Source: Leuctra nigra (lineage: Eukaryota; Arthropoda; Insecta; Plecoptera; Leuctridae). From it: a stretch of DNA of 64,000 nt. The stretch's first letter is position 1. The number at the start of each line of letters is the position of its first letter. Under the pieces are notes generated by a model that was not told the DNA's origin, searched no databases, and saw nothing but the letters and a program-made list of their open reading frames with translations. Made by a program: the position numbers and the translations under genes. The stretch lies in NCBI GenBank assembly GCA_934045905.1, contig OW203762.1, positions 21,608,345-21,672,344 of the forward strand, read 5' to 3'. Of this stretch, positions 37,001 through 49,000 are shown one piece after another.

Positions 37001-40000
37001 AACAGGACGCCACACGCTGCACGTTGATAATTACAAGCAGGGATGTAGACATACATAATGAATGCAATGCGGCCAGTGGCTGGGATATCCCCAATTCACA
37101 TCATTAGCCTAGCTAGAGAGTCACATTGCCGTAATTGTCGGAAGGACCATGTGGTATTATCTTACTCGACTTAGTTCTCGCAATACGTGAATGTTTTATT
37201 TCCTCAAAAGTCCTTTCTCGAGTTGAGAATGTGGAAGATGAAAAGTTTTGACTGGCAGTGAAGCGAATATTTCTATGAACATTTAAGTGCACAACCTTTA
37301 ACAAAATGGTGGCCATAAGTCCGTTGTGCGTTCAAGCATGTGTGAAGCTGGCTGCAGAAGATGGATTATCATTATTTAACTCTCGGACAAAATCTTACTC
37401 TTTCTCTCTCTTTTATTCCTAGATGCACTTCACTTTTATCCTTCTCAAGATTTGACGTGTAGCAAAAACCATTGCACTTTGCTAGTTCTATTTTAACTGA
37501 AGCACGATGCTCGCGGTTCTAACACTTGTATTTTCTTTGATACGTTTAAAAAGGAATTTGACATGACGCTGCCTGTCACTCGACCGACCAATGGCAGCTC
37601 GAGTTCGAGCTAAGCTCTGCTGCTATTGGTCGCTCGGATGTTATGTGACCGGGTGCAAAACATGGATTGTAATGCAGAGATAATGCTGCTCGTTAAAAAC
37701 CAAGCACTTGGCAAAAACTACACATGGTGGAGATGCAAATACGAATTAATATATAAGCGAATCTCTTGAATATATTCTAATAACTAACGTGCAGTTTGCT
37801 TTTAAACATGTAACAGATTCGATGGGGATACTATTTCATGGTGGAGGAGCCGTATTGATAGTATATTCGATAACGATGGAGGTGCCCTATTAATGAGGAC
37901 ATTGGTTGATGGTGGAGGTGCCTTGTTCATGGGGTTTCTTGTGACGATGTAGGTGCCCTATTGATTGGAAATTGTTTGATGGTGGAGGTGCCGTATCAAT
38001 GGGGGTTGTTGTGATGGTGGAGGTGCCGTATCAATGGGGGTTGTTGTGATGGTGGTGGTGCCGTATCACTATATTTCCGGAATGAAGTTGTGTTATTCCT
38101 GAGATCCAAGGATTTACTATCGTCAGTAAATCTAAGAAACTGTTGTGATTCCAAGAAAGAGATAGCACGACTTTTTTTTAACCGTCATCCTCTCAAACAT
38201 TATTGAAAAATATTGCTCAATTCATCAGGAGCGCGAGGCAACTGTAAATAAATCGCAAATTGCGGAGATAGGCGAAACTTTTCTACATAAATAATTCTTC
38301 ATATCATCCTGACAGCAGTTCTAATTCCCTTACACATTTTTCACGCAATTTATGAACACGCGTAACATTTCTCATGCTTATAGAATCTCAATATCATGGT
38401 TTATAAATCTATCAAAAAAGGTGACAAATGAGTTGTGATTAAAAAAAACATCGTATTAAATACGATTTATATTCTTTCAGTTCACTCTCTTTTTTCGTCT
38501 GCTTTCACCAGTCTGGTTTTCACCAATGGATCGATCATCACTTCCATGGATGTTTCTTTGTTCGACTGGTTTACATCCTGCCAATCTAATCCACTGTTGA
38601 CGCAGACACGTCTTTAAGATTACGTCATGTCAATACTAAGCTCCGCACGGAGCGAGCGGCGCTCCGCCAAAGCTCCGTTCGATCCGATTATTGGCTCCTG
38701 TCGATGCAGCTTAAAACATCAACGCAACTTTTGTTTTTCAACCAGTCGCTATGTGCAGGGTTTAATAATTAAGTACATTCGGTTTATAAATGAACGACTG
38801 AACTCTTGATATGAGACTTACTAAATGGTAGTGAATTATTATGGTTTGAAATTAACCGATACGTTCTCCACTTATTAGATTCAGCTTAATTCCAGCCACT
38901 TGAACTAAGTGATTAATTTCTACCTTCAAAGAACAACAGGAAAAGTTTATTTAGAACTGCAGACCATATCTGCCATTTTCGTTTTATTGTTTAAAAGGGA
39001 ACCGAATTGTTTAAATTCAGAACTCATAATAATACTCGAATAAAAGCTAGTATAAAATTCTGAAGATCAAAACGTTGTAGTATAATGAAGTAAGATTCCA
39101 ATGTTAATAAAAACTACAGTTTGCTGCATTTCTCTGAGCGCAACTATTTCGTTTGCATTCCCATCGTGTACATAGCTCCAGAATATTCACCGTATATAGC
39201 GCCAGAATGTTGGTGAGAACGGTATGCAGGTATCTGCTTCATTACGTCTACTCTCATCTGAGCATTTGATAAAATGGCTTCCTTCAAGGAAGATTAAATC
39301 TCGTATAAATTAAGCTCACTAGAGACGCGCGACTGTGCTGCCATCTAGTACATTCGGACACTCATTACGTTTGATGTGGTTGTACTTGAGCTGAATAATG
39401 ACGTCATAAGTGTGAACCGTGCTGGACGCTACGCCTGCAATGCGTCGGGTAGGCAACCCCCGCGTCACGGAAACACATTTCCAGTCTCCGTTTTCTAACT
39501 GGTAAATATTATATCTGGGTGGAGAAGAAGAAGAATGCAAAACAGTTCGAGAGAGGAAAGTTGGCCCACGCTTCTGTTTTAAAATTACAGACGAAAATGT
39601 TTTCACAGAAACTAATGAGATGTTGTATATTATACAAAATGAGTAGAGTCTCTGTTGAATTGGCACGCAGATTGCTCGTGATATATTAAAAAGTTTTCAG
39701 CAATAATTGGGCATCTGGTTAAAATCCTATGGGCCTGAGCTTAGCTCCATGTATGAATTAATTCTTAATTATATTTTTGACTCGTAAACAAAATAGGCAA
39801 GATAATTTTTAATAGGCATCTCTTTTAATATTTGTAGTAAAAGAGGATTTTATTATCGTATTAAACGTTTTCGTTTTTCATAATTGCTGTTGATTGGCGC
39901 TTTTTGCAATGTAAATTGATGCAAAATGCAGGAGCGTTTACATAAAGGTAAGACAATTAGTAATTTCATCTTCATATTTTATTTTCATTTTTAATGACTT

Positions 40001-43000
40001 ACCAAGTCGGTCTTAGGAAACGTCCGCCAGCTTTAGCTTTATAATGAACGAAAAAGGAAAGTGCACTTGACCTTTTAAATATTTTTACTAACGAACTTTA
40101 ATGCCACTTACGGGAAAATTATAGACTCGTGAAAGTGAAAAGAAGATAAAAATCACCTGTGATCTTCAGATAGACGTGCTTGAATCTGGGAGGATGCGTG
40201 GCGACTTGGCACTCGTACTGTCCCTCGTCTCTTCGCGTCACGTACAAGATCTCGAGGCGCCAGTTGCTAGGATACCGGAAGCTGAGGGTGAATCTCTGGT
40301 CGGTGCTGTAGGCCTGACGTCCAACTGTCAGCAGGTGCATGGAGTCGCCTTTCCGGTGCATCCAGGTGACCTGTAACATATTGCAGCGTTAGGAACCTGG
40401 CGATCAGCACTTAGTGACCAAGCACCTGGCGTCCGACTGTCAGCAGGTGCATGGAGTCGCCCTTCCGGTGCATCCATGTGACCTGTAACATATTGCAGCA
40501 TGAGAAACCTGGCGACCAGCACCTGGTGACTAAGCACCTGGCGACCAACTGTCAGCAGGTGCATGGAGTCGCCCTTCCGGTGCATCCATGTGACCTGTAA
40601 CATATTGCAGCATGAGAAACCTGGCGACCAGCACCTGGTGACTAAGCACCTGGCGACCAACTCTCAGCAGGTGCATCCAGGTGACCTGGAACACGTCATG
40701 AGGCACCTGTTGACCTGCACCTGGTGACCAGCGCAACCATGTCTGCAGGTGCATCGGTTGCAAGGTGCATCGAAATGCATCCAGGAAACACATCTTCGGT
40801 CGCCACTTGATGGACGATAATCAAGTTTCTATCGGAAGTGTGGAAATTGGAAAACGAAACATGTACTGCAGGATTGATAGTGTTTTCGATTAAATTTATA
40901 ATGATTGCTGTTTTAAACCCGAACATAAAAGCTTTTCCTATTACATGTTGATACAGTGTTGCCATGTTGATACAATGCTGCAACGGGATAATAGCGTCAT
41001 CGAGTATCTACAGCTCATCAATTTAACTAATTCATCAAGCTGCTCATTTAGATAATTACTTGGATCGTTTGTCCTACGACTTAGCATAATAGTGTATACT
41101 GTATAGTGTTTCATTTGGTAGAGACGCACTATACAACTTAATGGCATATCTAAATTACATAACGGCGACGGAACGTAGGCAGAACGGTGGCGTAACATAA
41201 ACTTAACATTCTTTTCGTTCCGTCACCGTTACGTCAATTGTAGCTAGGCCATTTGTCTCAACATTTGGATTAATATTGCAACAAAGTGAATTTTAGATTT
41301 TCCGAAGAATCCGATTCAACTAACTCAGTATTATGGCAAAACTACTTTAATAAAATATAGAATGAAATACCTCCCTCAACTTGAACTTCTTTTCTGTCAT
41401 TATATATCTCGACGAAAGGCAGTGATAAGCTTCTGACAGGATATCTCGATCCATTATCGCGGAACAAGGCCGCCAACAGCTGGGTTGAAAGTTCATTCTT
41501 GTCGGCAATTGACGCCGTCCATCCATCATCAACAGTTGTGTGACGTCACATTGCGTGGCATTGTGCGTGAGTGTGAGTGTGACATTGACATAGCTCTTCA
41601 ATAGTGCGTATCGTGTGTGACATGTTTCCGAGCTTCAACACTATTTTAAATTAAACATATCTCCACTTATGAATTTCAGGCAAATAAATAGTACAATGGA
41701 ATATTTCATAGCATGAAATTAATATTCAACATAGTTTTTATGATAATTGTAGATTATTAGAGTGCAGGAAAAAATATTTCTAGAAAATGAACAAACAGAA
41801 CTTCTGTTCATTTTATTTGATCTAATTTTATCATTGCATTGTTGGTAATAATACCATAAGGACTAATAAATTAAAAAATTTGCATGTTGCATATTTTTAT
41901 TGGATATAACTTCATTTCCTGTTACTCCAGTAATTAGGCAAAAATTTGTATTCGTTATATCGTGCTAATGTATTTCATGATAATATGAGTATGTAATTTT
42001 GATCGTTCAATTATGTAAATTTGTTTCATTATATGATGGTTTCATTGTAAAATATCGTTGAAAAGTTCCACTTGGACGATGGTGCTTATATGGTTATTGC
42101 TTTTAATATGCATTTAATCCTGCTGGTGATCCCGTTTGTTTTTGATTAGCTTTGAGCAGTAATTTCACCTCAACACTGCTTGCCAACATCAGCCCACCTG
42201 TCAAAGGTTGTACTTTTGTGCATGTAGCTCATTTGCTGAGCTCTCTTTGACTAACCCCTTTGATGAGTGTTGAGTTTAGTATTTGTCTAGTTACTTCGGT
42301 CGGATTTATGCCCACATTGAACAGAGAAACAATTTGTAGCCCAAACTCCTCAACCACTTCATACGTTGCCATAAGTCAATTCTGACTCAAATTTAGATCA
42401 TTTCTACATCATGAACGTGAATACATACTCTAATTTTAAGAGTTGTTGGGAACTCTACCAAAACACCAGAATGAAGTTTTCATATTTATCGTTTCCCTAA
42501 TTTCTGAAAACAACAACAAACTTTCTTGAATGAGATATTATAATTCTGAGAAGGTATACTCTTGAGTTATAATGACCCAAGTATGGTAATTTAAGAAAAT
42601 ACTACTTTAGTGTGGCTTTCTTTAGTGCTACTTGGTCGAATTTATGTTTAAGCTAAGATGGACTAGTCTGAAGTAGGAGAGCGCTTGGCTTCAAGAGGAA
42701 TCTCAAGAAAGCGTGATGAAAGAGAAGTCGTGAACAAAAGAATCCGACGTGGCAAGACAAAAGCGGGAGCGTTAAGAGGACAACGCTGGTTCTCACATTT
42801 GGCCGAGTCTCAACATGGCCGCCATAGATCACAGCAGCCGAGTCTCAGGAGGCGAGCGGATGATTAAGGCGGCTGCCCAAACTCAAATGAGCGGATGAAA
42901 TCGGGAAAAAGCGAGAAAATCGCACAGCTGAAAAAACATCAATGGAAATCTATGTGTGAAATTAGAAAAGCATCCCCTGTGGCACCACACGACGACGCTC

Positions 43001-46000
43001 CTAGTCGTCGCGACGGTGCGTTACTTGGCGTCGCGGCGTCCGATAACAAATCCACCTCCAACCTTCAAAAGTACGATATTTTTCACAATAATTACGGTGC
43101 GACATGTAAGATATCCAAGTCCTTAAGCATATAATCAATACGCAAATTGGTTATGTCACGGTATGTTTAAATTAATATCGAATAATTTAAAAGTCATTTA
43201 ATTCGAGAACATTCTTATACGTATTAAACAAGCGGTGTAGAAATCCTTTTTGAACCGTAATATAGAGCAAATGCAAATGTACCTACTGTAATATATTTCA
43301 ATGAATTCAGCAAATGTCCTGGACTCAGCACCGGGTTCGATTTGGGATATTATCTACAGTTGAACACACAAGATAGTGCAGAGTGAATGTTACCAGCTAA
43401 TTACCAAAATGGCGATCACCTATGATCCTGGCATTGTCTGTTAGTAACTGACCACATTGTATTTATCGAGCCATGTCACCGGATCACCTATCGCGGTTGG
43501 ACCAGTGGAAAGTGGCCCGCATTGTAGTCTGTTTGCTTTAGATTTAATCAGATACGCTCGAATACGTTCGACAGTGTTCACATACACATATTCTATGCGC
43601 AATCTAAACGCTGCTCGGCTTCAGGTAGGCAGAATATATCCATTACACAGCAGTTGATACAACAAAAGGATAATACATTGTAATACATTTTGCACACTAA
43701 TCTAGAAAACTGACCGCAAATACATGAAATTAAATTTTAAACGAGGTCGTATGAAACGGTTTCGGGGCAAATGTTGTTTACCGTGATGTAACTTCAATAT
43801 TTAAACAGTGAATGAATAGAACGTTCTCCCTCGATTCGTGTGTACTATTTTATTGCTAACCGATTTGCAACACGAGATTGCTTCAAGTTAATTGTGCCTC
43901 TCAGGTAACTGCCAAGTGAACTCTAGTGATTGAGGTTCGGTATAATCATGCGACCTATTATCTGATCGGGAGACAAAATTAACTCAGAGTGGAGAGATTG
44001 AAATCGTGACGGGGTCCTCGTTAATATGATAGAACAGTGGAGGCGCCGGGTTGTCAAGTTGTTATCAAGAACATGCAGAAACAGAGATGAGGAACAAGTT
44101 TCTGAGGTGACGTCACACAGGGTTGTCTTCATTAATCACATTATTTTCCTGCATCCAGTATTCGTAAAGTAAACAGAGGAGTACGTCATATAATTGTTAA
44201 ATAAAATGTCGGAGGCTTTATGAGAGAGTGAATGTTTTCTAGGTTGTGGATCAAGCATAAAGAGAGCAGAAATATATAAGTGAATTATTAATCTACATGG
44301 AATTAGCTCTGAAACAAGACAGATGTTTTAAAAACTGTTAATACGGCGTTGTTTGTCTCTCCATGACCAGAGACAAATAAAATGTGGGCCACAAAGTTCA
44401 TGCAAAATGAAGAAGAAAATCTCACAGGCTTGAAAGTTTCTGGATTTAGATAGAAAAATTAATTACATTTTTAATTAATTTATCTCTAATCTTTGTGGAG
44501 TGTAAAATCCATTGTGTAAGTCCAAGATTATAAAGTTGACATTTGAAACGAGTATAAAACTACTTGGTGAAGTGAAACATTCCATTGCATAAGACAAGGA
44601 AGAGCTGATGACTCCACCTGGAGGTAAGACAAGGAAGACGCTCTGTTGAAACTTGAGAGGGGAAACCACAAGAGAGAGAGACATAATATCCTGCAGGAGA
44701 GATTTCCCAGGCGTCACGACGCCGCACAACAGGTTGTATAGATGACGTCATTCAGCGTCATTCAGAGTAATTGAGGCTGAACGCAAGACCGCTAACTTTC
44801 TCTTCAATATGCATTTCCACTCAACGACCCTTAAGAGTTCACCCAAGAATATACTACATAAAAAGCGTATACTTTTAGCATTCAAATTTTATATAGAGAA
44901 AAAAAAACTTCTCAAGAAACTTTCTGCTTTATAAAAGTAACGAAGTTTTTTTTTAACATCTCTTCCTCGAGTTTCTGCTGTCTACGTGTACCCCCCGAGC
45001 TTAAGGGGTTTTCTAATTCTGTTACAACAGAGACTGATAAAGATGTTGTGGTACTGAACAAGGGGCTGGCGCAAGATTAAATTACTTCGGGACTCATTTC
45101 CAACATTCTCTATAAAATAACGTCTCAACAGTGAGTCTCTTAATTCAATCTTCAGAAAGTCTGCCTATAAACACCCATTAGAAATAAACGATGTGTAACT
45201 TCGTTGGCAAGCCCATGTGGCACTAAGATGAGATGCAAATTCCAGGGAACCTCGAAGTTGGAACAGACTTCTACGTCAAGGCGCCCGCAACGTATGTCAA
45301 ACGTGAGGAATGAGGCGGAGAGAGCTGCTCCGATTTTAGTTTCACTCCGATCAAGTGTCGGAGCGAGTTGGAGAGCAAATGAGCTTATATCAAAGGTTCA
45401 ATCTATAATCCAATCGAGTAACTAAATAACAAATTAACAGTCGGGTGTAGACCTAGTTCAATTCTTGGGAAATTGACTAAAAATATAGTTGTAACTTTTG
45501 ATCACTAAAATTGTTTACACTATGGAAATTGTATACAAACCTCTTTCATAAGTCTAGAAAAGAAATAATGAAAATATCAACTTCTAAATACAATATTTGT
45601 ACCCATCTCGACACAAAGGTAAAATTTCATATTTTTTTGGGGTCGAATTTGGGCACAGATATTGTATTTAGTACAAGTTGATGTCGATATTTCTGAAGCC
45701 AGCTCAAAAAAGTTGAAAACACTATTTATCCATTTGAAATCATTTTAATGGTTAAAATGTGTCGGTGATTTTTATGAAATATCATTGCAAGATTTTTCCT
45801 CGGGTTCAGCGAACTCTAAAAATTACTTAAAAATATATCCCACTTCTGCCACCAAATGTAAATGACCTCGATTCTTGAAATTCGTACAGGGTACTAAAGT
45901 TGTACGAGACGGCTAACAAACTATTTCTGTCTGCAATTTGTTCAACAATCTCTGATCCTATCACCCGTTTATGGCATTCTCCGTGGTTAATAGGCCGCAC

Positions 46001-49000
46001 TTTATTCCAGTCAGTTGCCACCAAGACTTCGAAATTGCACACCACTTGTAGTCAGTCGAGAAAACAAGTGCGATCCAACTTGCCGGTGAAGGACAAGAAT
46101 CGTCTTGTCCGACTACTTGAAATGTGTACCGAATTACTGTTTAGATCACTCCGTTCCATTTTCTTGGGACGGCTAGTTGTAAACAGGACTTGGCTGGCAA
46201 TCTTCCGACTCGACAGCGGGGGAAATTGAAAGTCTCCACCACAGCTGCACGCATTCATCGATCTCACGCACTTCAAGAACGGACACAACAGAGTAAGAGA
46301 AAAGTAGAAATACTTTTTCAGTTCTAACTAAGTTTCAATGATGGGATGTATGTATTGACAGTTGAAGCGGTTTCAATGATCAAACGAATTGAATAGATTC
46401 TGGGAAAATGAAAATGTTGAGGTTTGAATTGAACTACAGTTGGGGAAACAAACTATGTTCTCGTTGAGTAGAATGTGATCAATTTGTGAAAGCGCTGTAG
46501 GGAAAGTGCTAATTGAGTGTTGAATTGTGTAGTAACTACTCGGTGTTTCGTGGGAGCTAGCAATGTAGATAAGCTAAAGCCATGACATCTCATCTTTGGA
46601 ATAAAGCTCGGTTAAACTTGAAACAATAAAAGTTCGTAGAGTTATATTATAAAAATACAGTGTACTTCAAAATCTAGGAAGGTCTCAATTTCAAAGGTTT
46701 ACGATGGACACTTTGAAGTGTCATGTGAAAAGCTATACATTTTCGAGTAAAGAGTTTAGGTACTAAGAAAGCAAAAAAAAAATCACACGCTTTTATTGCT
46801 TGGATCTAAAAGGGTCTAGGAGCGATAAAGTATCTGGCGACATTTTAATACTGATGGAAGACGAGGATGGCGGAGTTTGCAGGTTGATGAGAGTCCTCGA
46901 ACAAGCTCGAACCTGTTCCGTGACCACAACAACATCCGCACGTTGTGACTCTCGCCGCCATATTGTCTTGGAGGGAGAGATGTGCGAGGCTTTTATTATG
47001 TTCCTAGAATTGACGTTCGATTCACGCTATAAATAGAAACTGATCAAAAAGTTTTACTCCGCAGCCTTATTTCATCGAAAACTCAAATTTTTTGTTTCTT
47101 TACGTATAAGTACTTCAAACTTTACGAAAGAATGAAAGTAAATACATGAAACATCTTGGCCTTAAATCAAAATCGTGTAAAGCAAGTAAAAAAAATGTTC
47201 ACACTTTACCACGATACTGAATATATTTTCATATCAAATAGGTCTATAATAACTGTTGATCGTGGCTGCTTTGTTAAAGTCGCATAAGTTTATTTCCAAC
47301 ACTTTTTTAACTTGACAAAGTTATTTACTGGCTGTACGTATTACGAGCTGCTATTATTGCCAAAGCGTCACAGTGTTAGTCTCTTTCGAGTGTACCAATT
47401 GCAGTCATTGTGTGTGTGTGTGCAGCGGCTCAATTTCAGACTTTGAGGCAAAGAACTTCCTCCTTCATCCCGCTAACTTGTCACGAAGGGGATCATAAAA
47501 GCGGGTTAACTGTTAACTGTATACACTTTATTGCGTTTTTACAATAAAAGCGGGAAATAGGTTTTTGCTACGGTGTGCTATAAAACGTATGGCGTTTTCT
47601 TTGAAGTGTGTATTAGGTTTAGGTACAGCCATTTTCATTCAAGCCTCCGTGATAAAAGAAGTTATTGACGATTTAATAAACACGTCCGTTCACAGTACTG
47701 AGATATAGTCGCTGGTTGGGAAATAATATTAACCGTCAGCTGGGTTTATTAAAACATAAAAAACGTTAAAGTGTATTAACACATAACCATTTATGAAAAC
47801 ATAACTTGTGTGTTCATTATACAAGAAACGAAATGGTTAATACGATTACCTTGTGCGGGATTACGAGTAGAGGTGTTTTTTTCCCTCTACAATAAAGTAT
47901 CTCAGAAGTGATCGAATTCTTTGGGAGAAATCGGCGACCACAGCTCTGATTTAGAGACTTGCGGCGTTCCAAGAAAAGCCTGACATATGTGCACGGAACT
48001 ATGCGTCTTGTAAATAAATGATAACTTGTGGCTTCGTTACGAACCCCCCACACTTTGCCCCCCACACTTTGCTCTCTGTTAGTTATTTCTTCTGTTATTT
48101 TAGACTTCTGCGGGACATGACTGGAAACAACCATAAAGTATCGTATTTTTGCAATAAGGACTTAACAAACGAATCTTATAACCTCAAGCTGGGAAATATG
48201 CTGACAACAATGAAGCTTTGGACTAAGCCGACATTTTTAATCTTGAACATATTGTGAACGCAATAAGGATGATATTCACAATCAGCTTTTCTTTCATTCT
48301 TTTGTATTTCCTTTACATTTTCTTGTTTAAGGGCTCTTATCTTCATTGTAATATTTTAATAACATTTAAGAAAATATAATAAATATGTAACGTGTAAGAT
48401 GCTTCAATGTATCGTTTCTATAAAATAAATAAAATGTCTCGTACAGTTTGTTTCGTAACTCAGCACCTCCTTATAAATTCATCTGAACGCTAGTCACAAT
48501 GATCAATGATTTAGTGCTTAGTTTAGTTCTTTAGTGCAATGTTTGACTGATTTTTTTTGTTAATGACAATCCATTTAATTGAGTTAGGTCTGAGGAGGAA
48601 TAAAAAAATCGCTGTGCTAAAAGAACTTAATAAAAGTGCAATTGCCACAGAGAGTCAAGAACGTAGCCATTATTATAGCCATTGTAGCCATTCCTTCTTC
48701 TTACTGTCCGTTTCTGACGAGAAGATTCAACACGAATAATAAAATATAAATAACCGTCAATATTGAGATTCTTTGTGTGTTTGCGTTGTTTAATCTAAAA
48801 TCAACAATCCATATAAAGTAGAATAGCTAATAATAGTCCTAAATTTCAATATTTCATTGCGTCATTGTATGGTCCACTTGATTAACTATTGTCGGAATGT
48901 TTTCTTTTTAAACTCTTTCTCAACCGTCAACGAGTTATTTTATAATCGCCATGAATGAAAGACTGACGAAGGAAGTGAACTAGTCAACTTCAGTTTTCAG

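Larger units (their letters stand above)
32561..40156 (-). other. Dpr intron 3, 7596 bp, phase 1
   Basis: Bounded by ACAG|GTGATT and TGTCCACAG|CC. Contains the minisatellite at 37838, the AT-rich foldback at 34986 and, at its 3' end, the 158-bp array. The remainder looks like plain AT-rich intron. Confidence 0.85.

Noticed and set aside
40328..40793. Minus-strand frames of 87-110 codons repeating the exon 3 start
   Set aside because: Read-through of the 112-bp array in successive registers; not an extra gene, treated as the array itself.
45900..46288. Overlapping 78-109 codon frames on both strands
   Set aside because: No recognisable domain, no paired splice sites, and similar-sized chance frames are frequent in the window.
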